Below are positions 27,737 through 36,929 of a DNA stretch of 64,000 bases, in pieces. The stretch is from Roseibium denhamense (GTDB lineage: Bacteria; Pseudomonadota; Alphaproteobacteria; Rhizobiales; Stappiaceae): the NCBI RefSeq assembly GCF_009711415.1, contig NZ_SMLZ01000093.1, forward strand, positions 1-64,000. Direction: 5' to 3'. The translations under genes were made by a program, and so were the position numbers. The number at the start of each line of letters is the position of its first letter. Position 1 is the stretch's first letter. The notes under the pieces are model-generated. The model saw nothing but the letters and a program-made list of their open reading frames with translations, searched no databases and was not told the origin of the DNA.

Positions 27737-29395
27737 CTAGTTGACCCGCGTCCCGCCGGCGGATGACTTAAGGTGAGGAGAAACGGCCAGGACCGTGTAG
27801 TCATCACGTGCCGGTTCATCACCTCGATAGTCCTCAAGAACGGTTTTCAGCTTCGACAATTGTGTTTCAAGATCGGCATAGGCATTGGCCTCAAGCACAT
27901 CGAAAAGGCGTTTGCGTCCGAATGCGCGCTTCTTGTCGCCGCCGATGTGGTCGGTGGTGCCGTCTGTTGCGAGATAAAACGTATCATCCGGGCCGAGCGT
28001 CATCCGATGCACTTTAAAGCTCTCCGGGCGGCGCAGGCTCCGGTAACCAAGCCGGTGGCGGTCGGCGGAGACACGCGTCACACCGTCCTGTGACAGGACG
28101 AACAAAGGAATACCCGCACCGACATAGGTGAGGGAGCTGTCTTCATAGTCGAAGATGGCCAAGGCGGCCTCGAAGCCGTCATCGGTTTTGTCGATGCTCA
28201 ATGTGGCACCTGAGGGATCTTCCTGGCCAAGTCTGCGGCGCACGGTCTTGTCGAGACGCAGCATCAGATCTTCGGGATCCAAAACATCGAGATCATCGAG
28301 GAGTTTGGTTAGCTCGGAGGAGACAACCATCGTCAGCAACGCGCCTGGAACGCCATGCCCGGTGCAGTCCGCGACAAAAAAGATGGCCTTGTTGTCCCGC
28401 CGGGTCGACCAAACATAATCACCGCTGACGACTTGCAGGGGCTCCCACAGCAGGGCGACATCGCGCATCGAGCTCCGCATATCTGCAAGGTCGGGCAAAA
28501 CACCTTCCTGGATCTTGCGGGCATACTGAATGCTTTCCAGCAGCTGATCATTCACGGTTTTCAGTTCGGCCTTGTTCGCTTCCGAAGCGGCCAGAGCGTC
28601 TTGCAATTGCGACATGGTCCGCTGGATCGTGCGGGCCATCGGCCGGAAGATCAGAAGCACTTCCAATGCGATCAGAAGCAATGTCAGCAGCCACATGTAC
28701 GTGATGAATTCTGTTAAGGCATTAAGCGATTGCTCGCCTTCCTCCTGAAAGCGCCTGACCAAGGTGTTGAGCTTGCCCGGCAATTCCTGATTTGCCAGCA
28801 GCAAGATCTTGTCGAGGTCCGCCTGCTCGGGATACTCCTGCGACGCAATGTTGACAGCTGTGTCGATGTACTTCCGCAGGAGCGTGTCCAGGGGGCGCTC
28901 ACCACCGAAAAAGGCTTCTCTCAGCTCCGGTGACAGGTCTCCGACCGGATGTTGGGTCGCAATCCCCGGCTCACATTTGATGGCGTCCGCCAATGCCTTG
29001 TTGATGAGGTCCAGATTTGTAGATAGCAGCGCAACATGCGCCCGCATCATCTGGTCAGCACATCCTGCCAGCAATGCATGGGCGTCCACATTGTTCACGC
29101 GCTGATAGTCCGTCATGTCCTGCGCGATCATGCCGATCCGCTGGCTCAGCATCCTTTGACGGCCGGACAAATTGACTTCCGCGCCAATCCGGTTCTGCTC
29201 GGCAATGAAGCGCGTGTCCGCCACCCAGATCGTCGTGACGGTCATAGCAATCAAGCCGAGACCAACACTGTAAGCGATTGTAGGCAGTAACCGGGATGTT
29301 TGCAGCAACTGGGTCAGGTTCATGCAATAGATGCCGTTGTTGTTTGTGACGCCGTGTTTTTGAGCAAGTTCTGAATGATGGAACCGGAAAATCAT
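27737..29395 (-). CDS. siaA: SiaA-like membrane sensor PP2C phosphatase
   Basis: This is a 552-residue inner-membrane protein. Two membrane helices (about 37-60 and 232-252) flank a periplasmic PilJ-type sensing region with S-G-R-Q-R-M-L-S-Q-R-I. A coiled linker leads to a SpoIIE/PP2C phosphatase domain with metal-binding acidic residues in V-S-G-D-Y, D-C-T-G-H-G-V-P-G, A-T-D-G-T-T-D and A-R-D-D-Y-T. It should dephosphorylate SiaC and so raise c-di-GMP synthesis. ATG 29323 (M-N-L-T-Q) is an alternative start; neither has a good Shine-Dalgarno. It is first in the operon. Confidence 0.87.
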   Translation of the reverse strand: MIFRFHHSELAQKHGVTNNNGIYCMNLTQLLQTSRLLPTIAYSVGLGLIAMTVTTIWVADTRFIAEQNRIGAEVNLSGRQRMLSQRIGMIAQDMTDYQRVNNVDAHALLAGCADQMMRAHVALLSTNLDLINKALADAIKCEPGIATQHPVGDLSPELREAFFGGERPLDTLLRKYIDTAVNIASQEYPEQADLDKILLLANQELPGKLNTLVRRFQEEGEQSLNALTEFITYMWLLTLLLIALEVLLIFRPMARTIQRTMSQLQDALAASEANKAELKTVNDQLLESIQYARKIQEGVLPDLADMRSSMRDVALLWEPLQVVSGDYVWSTRRDNKAIFFVADCTGHGVPGALLTMVVSSELTKLLDDLDVLDPEDLMLRLDKTVRRRLGQEDPSGATLSIDKTDDGFEAALAIFDYEDSSLTYVGAGIPLFVLSQDGVTRVSADRHRLGYRSLRRPESFKVHRMTLGPDDTFYLATDGTTDHIGGDKKRAFGRKRLFDVLEANAYADLETQLSKLKTVLEDYRGDEPARDDYTVLAVSPHLKSSAGGTRVN

Positions 29396-29450
29396 TAAGA
29401 TAGAGTGGATTTGCGTGAGTGCCCTAGCGGCAACAGTCTGAATTACTCTA

Positions 29451-29491
29451 GGGGAGTTTCTGTCGGGGCGGAGGGGCGGCGGACTGAGGGG
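29451..29491 (+). promoter_or_regulatory. G-tract cluster in the glyA leader region
   Basis: Four GGGG runs (29451-29454, 29465-29468, 29473-29476 and 29488-29491) with spacers of 10, 4 and 11 bases lie on the coding strand about 190-230 bases before glyA. This is the pattern of a possible G-quadruplex in DNA or in the mRNA leader. No named riboswitch was recognised in the 29396-29677 spacer. Confidence 0.35.
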
Positions 29492-29677
29492 CGTGGCCGT
29501 GAGTGGACGTGTCGGTGGATCAGGTGTGTCGCATTCCTGCCGGACCGCGTCGGTATGCCCCTTGGTTCTGCTACATGCCTATGGTACTCCCTCGCATCAC
29601 AACGGCGCTGCTCTGAGTTGCGTTTCATCGAACGCCTTGCTGCTGCCAGCCAACGACATTCAAAAAAGGATGGTGCG

Positions 29678-30982
29678 ATGTCTTTGATGGAAACGTCCGA
29701 TCAAGCCCTGCAATCAGGCTTCTTCACCCGCGGAGTTGCGGAAACCGATCCGGAACTGTTCGGCACCATTGAAAAGGAACTCGGCCGGCAGCAGCACGAA
29801 ATCGAGCTGATTGCATCGGAAAACATCGTCTCCAAGGCCGTTTTGGAAGCGCAGGGCTCTGTTCTCACCAACAAGTATGCGGAAGGCTATCCAGGCAAGC
29901 GTTATTACGGCGGTTGCCAATATGTCGACCTGGCGGAAAACCTGGCCATCGAACGGGCGACCAAGCTGTTCGGTTGCGAGTTTGCAAATGTTCAGCCGAG
30001 CTCGGGCAGCCAGGCAAACCAATCGGTATTCCTGGCATTGATCAAACCGGGCGACACCATTTTGGGCATGAGCCTCGATGCTGGCGGCCACTTGACCCAC
30101 GGTGCCAAGCCGAACCTCTCCGGCAAATGGTTCAATGCCGTTCAATATGGCCTGAACGTCGAAACGGGCCTGATCGACTATGATGCGATGGCAGCCCTTG
30201 CCCGCGAACACAAGCCGGCCCTGATCATCGCAGGCGGATCTGCCTATTCGCGCACAATTGACTTTGCGAAGTTCCGCGAAGTTGCCGATGAAGTGGGCGC
30301 CTACCTCATGGTGGATATGGCGCACTTTGCTGGTCTGGTTGCCGCTGGCGAGCATCCGAGCCCGTTCCCGCATGCCGATGTTGCAACCACCACCACACAC
30401 AAGACACTGCGTGGCCCACGCGGCGGTATGGTGCTGACCAACAAGGAAGAAATCGCCAAGAAGATCAATTCGGCGGTTTTTCCGGGTCTTCAGGGCGGCC
30501 CGCTCATGCATGTTGTTGCGGCAAAGGCAGTCGCTTTCGGGGAAGCCCTGACCGATGATTTCAAAAGTTACGTTAAGTCTGTCCGCGAAAACGCTCAGGT
30601 TCTTGCTGAAACACTCCGCTCCGGCGGCCTTGATATTGTCTCCGGCGGCACCGACACGCATTTGATGCTCGTGGATCTGCGTCCGAAGATGCTCAATGGC
30701 CGTGATACGGAAAAGGCACTTGGCCGCGCTAACATCACCTGTAACAAGAACGGTGTTCCGAACGATCCGCAAAAACCGATGATCACGTCTGGCATCCGTT
30801 TGGGCACACCGGCAGCAACAACCCGTGGCTTCGGCGTGGCCGAATTCCGCGAAGTCGGCCTCTTGATCACGGAAGTGTTGGACGGTTTGAAGTCTTCAAA
30901 CAGTGAAGAGGGCAACGAGGCTGTTGAAGCCGCGGTCAAAGCCAAGGTAGAAGCACTGACGGCCCGGTTCCCGATCTACTGA
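29678..30982 (+). CDS. glyA: Serine hydroxymethyltransferase
   Basis: GlyA converts serine and tetrahydrofolate to glycine and methylene-tetrahydrofolate, feeding one-carbon metabolism. The 434 residues show E-L-I-A-S-E-N near the N-terminus and the PLP-binding lysine in [14 protein letters not shown] (Lys242). The length is normal. I chose ATG 29678 because AAGGA lies 7 bases upstream; in-frame sequence further upstream has no homology. nrdR follows after 30 bases. Confidence 0.96.
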   Translation: MSLMETSDQALQSGFFTRGVAETDPELFGTIEKELGRQQHEIELIASENIVSKAVLEAQGSVLTNKYAEGYPGKRYYGGCQYVDLAENLAIERATKLFGCEFANVQPSSGSQANQSVFLALIKPGDTILGMSLDAGGHLTHGAKPNLSGKWFNAVQYGLNVETGLIDYDAMAALAREHKPALIIAGGSAYSRTIDFAKFREVADEVGAYLMVDMAHFAGLVAAGEHPSPFPHADVATTTTHKTLRGPRGGMVLTNKEEIAKKINSAVFPGLQGGPLMHVVAAKAVAFGEALTDDFKSYVKSVRENAQVLAETLRSGGLDIVSGGTDTHLMLVDLRPKMLNGRDTEKALGRANITCNKNGVPNDPQKPMITSGIRLGTPAATTRGFGVAEFREVGLLITEVLDGLKSSNSEEGNEAVEAAVKAKVEALTARFPIY

Positions 30983-31012
30983 TACGCCGGGCTCGATCAG
31001 GAGCTTTAAAAT

Positions 31013-31489
31013 ATGAGATGTCCGTTTTGCGGCGGTGAGGAAACCCAGGTCAAGGACTCCCGCCCGACCGAGGACAACACCACGATCCGCCGCCGCAGGA
31101 TTTGCAGTACCTGCGGTGGCCGTTTCACGACTTTCGAACGGGTTCAACTCCGTGAACTGATGGTTTTGAAGCGGTCGGGGCGCCGTGTGCCCTTTGACCG
31201 CGAAAAGCTCATGCGGTCCGTTCAAATCGCGGTTCGCAAGCGGCCCGTAGATCCGGACCTCATTGAACGCATGGTCAGCGGCATCGTCCGCCAGCTGGAA
31301 AGTTCAGGCGAAAGCGAAGTTACGGCCGAAACCGTCGGTAACCACGTCATGGAAGGCCTCAAAGGCATTGACGACGTGGCGTATGTCCGCTTTGCGTCCG
31401 TTTACAAGAATTTTCGGGAGGCCAAGGATTTTGAGGCTCTTCTCGATGAATTGAACGTGCCGGATGGCCATCCCCTTAAAGACGACTGA
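31013..31489 (+). CDS. nrdR: Transcriptional repressor NrdR
   Basis: NrdR represses ribonucleotide reductase genes in response to ATP/dATP. The 158-residue protein has the zinc ribbon C-P-F-C-G-G with C-S-T-C-G-G (residues 3-38) and then the ATP-cone domain starting [12 protein letters not shown]. The start is ATG 31013 with CAGGAG upstream. It sits between glyA and ribD, the usual alphaproteobacterial order. Confidence 0.95.
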   Translation: MRCPFCGGEETQVKDSRPTEDNTTIRRRRICSTCGGRFTTFERVQLRELMVLKRSGRRVPFDREKLMRSVQIAVRKRPVDPDLIERMVSGIVRQLESSGESEVTAETVGNHVMEGLKGIDDVAYVRFASVYKNFREAKDFEALLDELNVPDGHPLKDD

Positions 31490-31510
31490 TTTCCCCAGTA
31501 CCCGAGTTTC

Positions 31511-32638
31511 ATGTCTTCCTTAACCGAGATTGATCAGCGCTATATGGCTGCGGCCGAACGCCTGGCCCGACGCGGGCTCGGGCGTGTTTGGCCGAACCCG
31601 TCCGTTGCGGCCCTCATTGTTCGCGATGATGCGGGCGGGCAATCCTACATTGCTGGCCGGGGTGTGACATCCCGGCCGGGGATGGCGCATGCTGAGGTCA
31701 ATGCGCTGACCCAGGCAGGGGAAGCTGCGCGCGGAGCCACCTGCTATGTCACGCTAGAACCCTGTTCCCACTTCGGGCGCACACCGCCTTGCGCAAACGC
31801 GCTGATGAATGCCGGTGTTAAACGGGTGGTGATCGGAATGCTGGATCCCAACCCGCGTGTCTCCGGCCGGGGTGTTAGGATGCTGGAGGCGGCCGGGGTC
31901 GAGGTCGTGGTCGGTGTGCGCGAGAACACCATCAGGCACCTTTATACAGGTTTCAGCCTGCGGCAGTTGAAGCACCGGCCGGAAGTCTTTTTGAAGATCG
32001 CGGTGTCCCGGGACGGCTACATCGGGCGGAAAGGATGCGGCCAGGTTAGAATCTCTGGTGATCTGTCCATGCGCAAGGTTCACGGGTTCCGTGCCGCCTA
32101 TGATGCGATTTTGGTGGGATCCGGGACCGCGCTGGCTGATGATCCGCAGTTAACCTGCAGGCTGCCGGGGCTGTCCGGACGGTCTCCGGTGCGGGTCGTT
32201 GTCGACCGCTGCGCACGTTTGCCGCTGGACTCGAAACTGGTGCGCACCTGCGTTGATGTAGCCGTGTGGCTGTTGTGCGGCAATGATGCGCCCGTGGAGC
32301 GGATCGAAGCCCTTGGTGCAGCGGGTGTGAACATCATCCGCGTCCCGGCGACCGAAAGCGGAATTGCGCCTTCGGTTATCTTGAGCGCTCTTGCAACGCG
32401 GGGAATTACCCGGGTCATGGTTGAAGGGGGCGCGCGGCTCGCCTCTTCCTTTTTGTCAGCGGAGCTGGTGGACGACTTGTGTGTTGTCACCGGCGATATC
32501 GAGATCGGCGCTGGAGGCATATCGGCCCTGCATGGTCTTGAACTTGCAAATGTCATGTCGGGTCCCACATTCGAGCGGGTCGGCGCCGGCCTGTTCGGGC
32601 CGGATCGCTACATCTACCTCAGACGGCGCGGAGCGTAA
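31511..32638 (+). CDS. ribD: Bifunctional riboflavin biosynthesis deaminase/reductase RibD
   Basis: RibD carries out the second and third steps of riboflavin synthesis: pyrimidine deamination, then NADPH-dependent reduction of the ribose. The deaminase half has H-A-E-V-N-A-L and P-C-S-H-F-G-R-T-P-P-C zinc ligands. The reductase half has K-I-A-V-S-R-D-G and V-M-V-E-G-G-A-R-L. The 375-residue length is normal. The start is ATG 31511. ribE starts 2 bases after the stop, so the two are co-transcribed. Confidence 0.94.
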   Translation: MSSLTEIDQRYMAAAERLARRGLGRVWPNPSVAALIVRDDAGGQSYIAGRGVTSRPGMAHAEVNALTQAGEAARGATCYVTLEPCSHFGRTPPCANALMNAGVKRVVIGMLDPNPRVSGRGVRMLEAAGVEVVVGVRENTIRHLYTGFSLRQLKHRPEVFLKIAVSRDGYIGRKGCGQVRISGDLSMRKVHGFRAAYDAILVGSGTALADDPQLTCRLPGLSGRSPVRVVVDRCARLPLDSKLVRTCVDVAVWLLCGNDAPVERIEALGAAGVNIIRVPATESGIAPSVILSALATRGITRVMVEGGARLASSFLSAELVDDLCVVTGDIEIGAGGISALHGLELANVMSGPTFERVGAGLFGPDRYIYLRRRGA

Positions 32639-32640
32639 GA

Positions 32641-33252
32641 ATGTTCACAGGTATTGTCACCGATCTGGCCGAAATCCTCTCGATCGAAGATATCCCGGCC
32701 GGCAAGCGCACCCGCATCCGCACCATTTACGACACGGATACATTCGATATCGGAGCGTCCATTTCATGCTCGGGTGTTTGTCATACGGTCACGGCGAAGG
32801 CCAATGATCCGGCGGGAAACTGGTTTGAAGTGGAATCGGCCGCTGAGACGCTTGCAATTACCAGCGTTTCGGATTGGAAAGCCGGTCAGAAGCTGAACCT
32901 TGAACGGTCTTTGACCATGGGTGCGGAACTGGGCGGCCATCTTGTGCTCGGCCATGTCGACGGTCTGGCACGTGTCGTGAAACGGCAGGATCATCCGGAT
33001 TCCGTCTATTTCCAATTCGAAGCTCCGGCGGAATTCGCACCCTTCATCGCAAAGAAGGGGTCGGTCGCCCTGGATGGCACATCGCTGACAGTCAACGATG
33101 TCGATGGTTGCCTGTTCTCTGTGTTTCTGATCCCGCACACGCTTGATGTGACCACATGGTCCGACCGGCACGAGGGTGACAGCATCAACCTCGAGGTGGA
33201 TATGATGGCCCGCTATGCCGCGCGGCTTGCGGAATTCTCCAAGACCGGGTAG
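32641..33252 (+). CDS. ribE: Riboflavin synthase, alpha subunit
   Basis: This enzyme dismutates two 6,7-dimethyl-8-ribityllumazine molecules to riboflavin in the last step of the pathway. The 203 residues contain two lumazine-binding barrels. The first starts M-F-T-G-I-V-T-D-L-A and has S-C-S-G-V-C; the second has D-G-T-S-L-T-V-N-D. The length is normal. It continues the ribD transcript. The symbol ribC is used for it in some species. Confidence 0.94.
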   Translation: MFTGIVTDLAEILSIEDIPAGKRTRIRTIYDTDTFDIGASISCSGVCHTVTAKANDPAGNWFEVESAAETLAITSVSDWKAGQKLNLERSLTMGAELGGHLVLGHVDGLARVVKRQDHPDSVYFQFEAPAEFAPFIAKKGSVALDGTSLTVNDVDGCLFSVFLIPHTLDVTTWSDRHEGDSINLEVDMMARYAARLAEFSKTG

Positions 33253-33422
33253 GGGACGGTCCCAACACTTTCGAAAAGAGCTACACCGTTTCGTCCTTTC
33301 TTACAGGCGGTTGTTTACCAGGCTTTGGATTAAAGCCCTGGCATCATCATTCCTGAACGAATGAGACTGGACAAAGGGCAGGGGACATGGTTCCTGTCGC
33401 GGCCTTACAAGGATCTATTGAT

Positions 33423-33872
33423 ATGAGCGCAGCACCGAAAATTCTGATCATTGAGGCCCGGTTCTACGAAGATCTGGCGGATGCGCTCGCCGATGGTGCG
33501 ATCAAGACCCTTGAAGCGGCCGGTGCGAGCTATGAGCGCATTGCCGTGCCGGGTGTCCTGGAAATCCCGGCCGCCCTGTCCATGGCCATGACCGCCATGG
33601 AAACCAATGGCGAGCTTTATGACGGGTTCGTCCTGCTTGGCGTCGTCATTCGCGGGGAAACCACGCACTATGACGTGGTGGCCAATGAATCAAACCGTGT
33701 CGTCATGGATCTTATCGTTGACGCGGACCTTGCGGTCGGCAACGGGATCTTGACCGTCGAGAATTCCGAACAGGCATGGGCGCGCGCGAAAGTTGATGAC
33801 AAGAACAAGGGCGGTGCGGCTGCACAGGCAGCCCTGGACATGATCGCCCTGCGCGAACGGCTTGGAGTATAA
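33423..33872 (+). CDS. ribH: 6,7-dimethyl-8-ribityllumazine synthase
   Basis: RibH condenses the ribityl pyrimidine with dihydroxybutanone phosphate to make the substrate of riboflavin synthase. The 149 residues show [10 protein letters not shown] and the catalytic histidine in R-G-E-T-T-H-Y-D (His82). I chose ATG 33423, which matches the family start and has AAGGA 9 bases upstream; ATG 33387 is in frame. A 170-base spacer without a gene precedes it, so it may have its own promoter. nusB follows after 4 bases. Confidence 0.94.
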   Translation: MSAAPKILIIEARFYEDLADALADGAIKTLEAAGASYERIAVPGVLEIPAALSMAMTAMETNGELYDGFVLLGVVIRGETTHYDVVANESNRVVMDLIVDADLAVGNGILTVENSEQAWARAKVDDKNKGGAAAQAALDMIALRERLGV

Positions 33873-33876
33873 ATAC

Positions 33877-34395
33877 ATGACCGGAAAGGCCGACCCGGAC
33901 AAACCGGCTAAAAATATCCGCCCGGCAAACAAACGTGGTGTTGCCCGTTTGGCAGCGGTTCAAGCGCTCTACCAGATGGAACTGAGCGGCGCGCCGCTGA
34001 CAAGCGTAATCAGCGAATTCACCGCTTTCCGGCTGGGCAAGGAAATGGATGGCGAGCAATACCGCGACGCGGATGAACAATGGTTCAAGAGCATCGTTGC
34101 AGGCGTCGTCGAAGATCAGAAGTTGGTCGACCCGTTTATCCATACCGCCTTGAAAGAAGATTGGCCGCTTAAGCGGATCGACAGCCTTCTGCGGGCCATT
34201 TTGCGCTCGGGCTCTTTCGAGCTTCTGCGCCGCAAGGATGTTCCTGCGAAGGTGATCATCTCCGAATATATCGACGTGGCAAAAGCCTTCTTCGAGGATG
34301 ACGAACCGGGTCTTGTTAACGGCGTTCTCGACCGGCTGGCGCATGAGCTGCGCAATGCCGAGTTCGATGCTGGACAGGCGGACGGGTCTGCCTGA
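33877..34395 (+). CDS. nusB: Transcription antitermination factor NusB
   Basis: NusB binds boxA RNA with ribosomal protein S10 to prevent early termination in rRNA operons. The 172-residue all-helical protein shows [16 protein letters not shown] and [14 protein letters not shown] chose ATG 33877 because GGAG lies 9 bases upstream. It is tightly placed between ribH and thiL, a widespread arrangement. Confidence 0.94.
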   Translation: MTGKADPDKPAKNIRPANKRGVARLAAVQALYQMELSGAPLTSVISEFTAFRLGKEMDGEQYRDADEQWFKSIVAGVVEDQKLVDPFIHTALKEDWPLKRIDSLLRAILRSGSFELLRRKDVPAKVIISEYIDVAKAFFEDDEPGLVNGVLDRLAHELRNAEFDAGQADGSA

Positions 34396-34397
34396 GC

Positions 34398-35396
34398 ATG
34401 ACGGATGACCGGCCGGGTGAGTTTGAGCTGATCAAACAGTTCTTTGCGCCGCTGGCCAAAGATCCGGGCAGTTTGGGACTGACGGACGATGCGGCGGTTT
34501 TATCCCCGCGTTCAGGTCAGGATCTGGTGCTGACCAAGGATGTTTTGGCTGCCGGCATTCACTTTTTTGCAGATGATGCGCCGGAGGCCATCGCGGCCAA
34601 GGCGCTGCGGGTCAACCTGTCAGACCTTGCGGCAAAAGGTGCAAAGGCACGCGGCTATCTGCTTGGGCTTGCGCTCCCGTCCGATTGGACAACGGATTGG
34701 TTGGCGCGGTTTTGCAATGGGCTTGCGGCAGATCAGACAGCTTACGACGTCCAGTTGCTCGGCGGTGATACGATCCGCTCCGGAAATGGCCTTCAGGTCT
34801 CCATCACGGCCATTGGCGAAGTGGCTTCAGGCACGGCTGTGCGCCGGAGCGGCGCCAAACCTGGAGATGTGGTTTTTGTCTCCGGTCAGATCGGGGATGC
34901 CGCAGCGGGCCTGAAAGCACGGCTTGATGCAAAGTTTGTCAAGGCGAACGACCTGACCGTTGCCGAAGAAAAACACATATTGGCCCGCTACCTGTTGCCG
35001 CGCCCCAGAGTGCGGCTGGCGGCTTGTATCGCAGAGTTCGCGTCGGCAGCACTAGATGTATCGGACGGCCTTTTTGCCGATGCCGCGCATATGGCAAAGG
35101 CATCCGGAGTGGAATTGGTGCTTGATCCATCGCTCATTCCCTTGTCCGCGGCCCTTCATCACCTGCAGATCAAAAGTCCGGCGGATTTTGCAAGCTGCCT
35201 GAACGGCGGGGATGACTATGAAATCCTCGCTGCCGTTCCGGCTGAGGCTGCTGCGGCCTTCGAAGCCTCCGCCCGCAAAGCAGAGTGTCCCGTCACAGAA
35301 ATCGGAACGGTCCGCGAAGGTCGGGGCGAGGTCTGTCTGACGGCCGGAGGCACCTCCATGGACAGCGTCCTGGAAACCGGGTTCCGCCACTTCTAA
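34398..35396 (+). CDS. thiL: Thiamine-monophosphate kinase
   Basis: ThiL phosphorylates thiamine monophosphate to the active cofactor thiamine diphosphate. The 332 residues show the N-terminal G-L-T-D-D-A-A-V-L, N-L-S-D-L-A-A-K-G-A, G-G-D-T and D-V-S-D-G-L-F-A-D, which form the ATP and Mg sites. The start is ATG 34398, 2 bases after nusB. The length is normal. Confidence 0.94.
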   Translation: MTDDRPGEFELIKQFFAPLAKDPGSLGLTDDAAVLSPRSGQDLVLTKDVLAAGIHFFADDAPEAIAAKALRVNLSDLAAKGAKARGYLLGLALPSDWTTDWLARFCNGLAADQTAYDVQLLGGDTIRSGNGLQVSITAIGEVASGTAVRRSGAKPGDVVFVSGQIGDAAAGLKARLDAKFVKANDLTVAEEKHILARYLLPRPRVRLAACIAEFASAALDVSDGLFADAAHMAKASGVELVLDPSLIPLSAALHHLQIKSPADFASCLNGGDDYEILAAVPAEAAAAFEASARKAECPVTEIGTVREGRGEVCLTAGGTSMDSVLETGFRHF

Positions 35397-35487
35397 GGGC
35401 TTGCCGGAGTTTCGCGCTTAACGAATGCGTGTTATCGGTAAGATCTCTCCTTAGCCGACCACCACATACTGAGCCCGGAACTGTCTC

Positions 35488-36711
35488 ATGACGATTGCAA
35501 CGTCTCACCTGATCGTCGACGATCGTCTGGCCAAGCAGAATGCTGTTCTTCTTGGTCTGGCCCAGGCAATCGGTGGGGCATCCGCATCAATCGTCATCGC
35601 CACGGGGCCGCTTGTCGGCTACATGATGCTCGACGAGGACAAGTCGCTAGCAACAGTTCCGGTGTCCGCGATGGTTCTCGGAACCGCGTTCGGCACAATT
35701 CCGGCCGGCATGATCATGCGGCGGTTTGGCCGCCGGGCGGGCTTTTGCAGTGCGGCACTGTTGGGGGCATTAGCGGGGCTGCTGGCATCCTTTGCCGTGT
35801 TCCAGAACCACTTCCTGCTGTTTTCGCTGGCATGTGGTCTGGGCGGATTTGCCGGGGCCTTCGTGCAGCAATACAGATTTGCCGCAGCCGATACCGCAAG
35901 CGACGATTTCAAGCCGAAGGCAATTTCCTGGGTTTTGGCGGGCGGTGTTCTTGCGGGTATCGTCGGTCCCCAGACGGTCATTGCCACCAAGGATATGTTT
36001 GCTCCGATCCTTTTTGCCGGGACCTATCTGGCGCAGGCTGGTCTGTCTCTCGTGGCTCTGTGTCTCCTCGCGTTCGTCAGGATCCCCAAACCGCCACGGC
36101 AAACCCACAAGCAAGCGGGCGGCCGTCCGCTTTCGGTCATCATGCGCCAGCCCCGCTTCATCGTCTCGGCGGCCTGCGGGATTTGTTCCTACGCGCTGAT
36201 GAGCCTCGTCATGACCGCAACGCCGCTTGCAATGATCGGCTGTGGTTTGAGCGAGACGGATGCAGCGCTCGGAATTCAGTGGCATGTCTTGGCCATGTTC
36301 GGGCCAAGTTTCTTCACCGGAAGCCTGATTGCAAGGTTCGGCAAGGAGCGGATTGTTTCGATTGGTCTTGCGCTTCTGGCTGCCTGTTCGGTGGTGGCTT
36401 TGATGGGGCTGGAACTTGCCCATTTCTGGAGCGCGCTGGTGCTGCTGGGGCTCGGCTGGAACTTCGGTTTCATCGGCGCCACCGCCATGCTGACTGACAC
36501 CTACCGTCCCGAAGAACGAAATCTCGTCCAGGCAACCAATGATTTTCTTGTCTTTGGGTTCGTCGCGGCGGCTTCCTTTTCCTCCGGTGCCATTTTGAAT
36601 CTGTTCGGCTGGGCAACCGTCAACATTCTCGTATTTCCCTTTGTGGTCCTGTGCCTTGGCCTGCTGGCATGGCTCGTCATGGCTGAACAGCGTTCAGATA
36701 CAACTGCTTAA
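35488..36711 (+). CDS. MFS transporter
   Basis: This is a 407-residue inner-membrane carrier with about 12 hydrophobic segments. The A-motif between helices 2 and 3 reads as G-M-I-M-R-R-F-G-R-R-A-G-F. A charged loop with K-P-P-R-Q-T-H-K-Q-A-G divides the two halves. The substrate cannot be told. The start is ATG 35488. It lies 91 bases after thiL and could share its transcript or have its own promoter. The 206 bases that follow hold the hppA promoter. Confidence 0.85.
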   Translation: MTIATSHLIVDDRLAKQNAVLLGLAQAIGGASASIVIATGPLVGYMMLDEDKSLATVPVSAMVLGTAFGTIPAGMIMRRFGRRAGFCSAALLGALAGLLASFAVFQNHFLLFSLACGLGGFAGAFVQQYRFAAADTASDDFKPKAISWVLAGGVLAGIVGPQTVIATKDMFAPILFAGTYLAQAGLSLVALCLLAFVRIPKPPRQTHKQAGGRPLSVIMRQPRFIVSAACGICSYALMSLVMTATPLAMIGCGLSETDAALGIQWHVLAMFGPSFFTGSLIARFGKERIVSIGLALLAACSVVALMGLELAHFWSALVLLGLGWNFGFIGATAMLTDTYRPEERNLVQATNDFLVFGFVAAASFSSGAILNLFGWATVNILVFPFVVLCLGLLAWLVMAEQRSDTTA

Positions 36712-36807
36712 AGTATCTTTGAAAAGTCATTTCGTCGGCGCAGCATAAATTACTGCGGCGCATCATAGTATGCCCTTGGGGAATGTCCTGATTAAACAAT
36801 GGAAGTG

Positions 36808-36836
36808 CTTGACGGGACGCGCCGACATGCTGCTAT
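36808..36836 (+). promoter_or_regulatory. Sigma-70-type promoter of hppA
   Basis: CTTGAC (36808-36813) and TGCTAT (36831-36836) are 17 bases apart. Transcription would begin about 85 bases before the hppA start. The -35 box is a consensus match for this group; the -10 box is weaker. Confidence 0.5.
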
Positions 36837-36929
36837 CGTGAATACTCCTCACGTGGCGGTAGCGTTGCGCGGGGATATCAGGCGTAAAAAAGAACAATAA
36901 AATACATCGCCGCAGTTTTGGGAGGAAGC

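Noticed and set aside
29714-30772. 352-codon minus-strand reading frame within glyA
   Set aside because: It is an antisense shadow; the glyA strand carries all the catalytic motifs.
36721-36780. Terminator after the MFS gene
   Set aside because: The only pairing seen, CGCAG with CTGCG, gives a 5-bp stem without a T-run.
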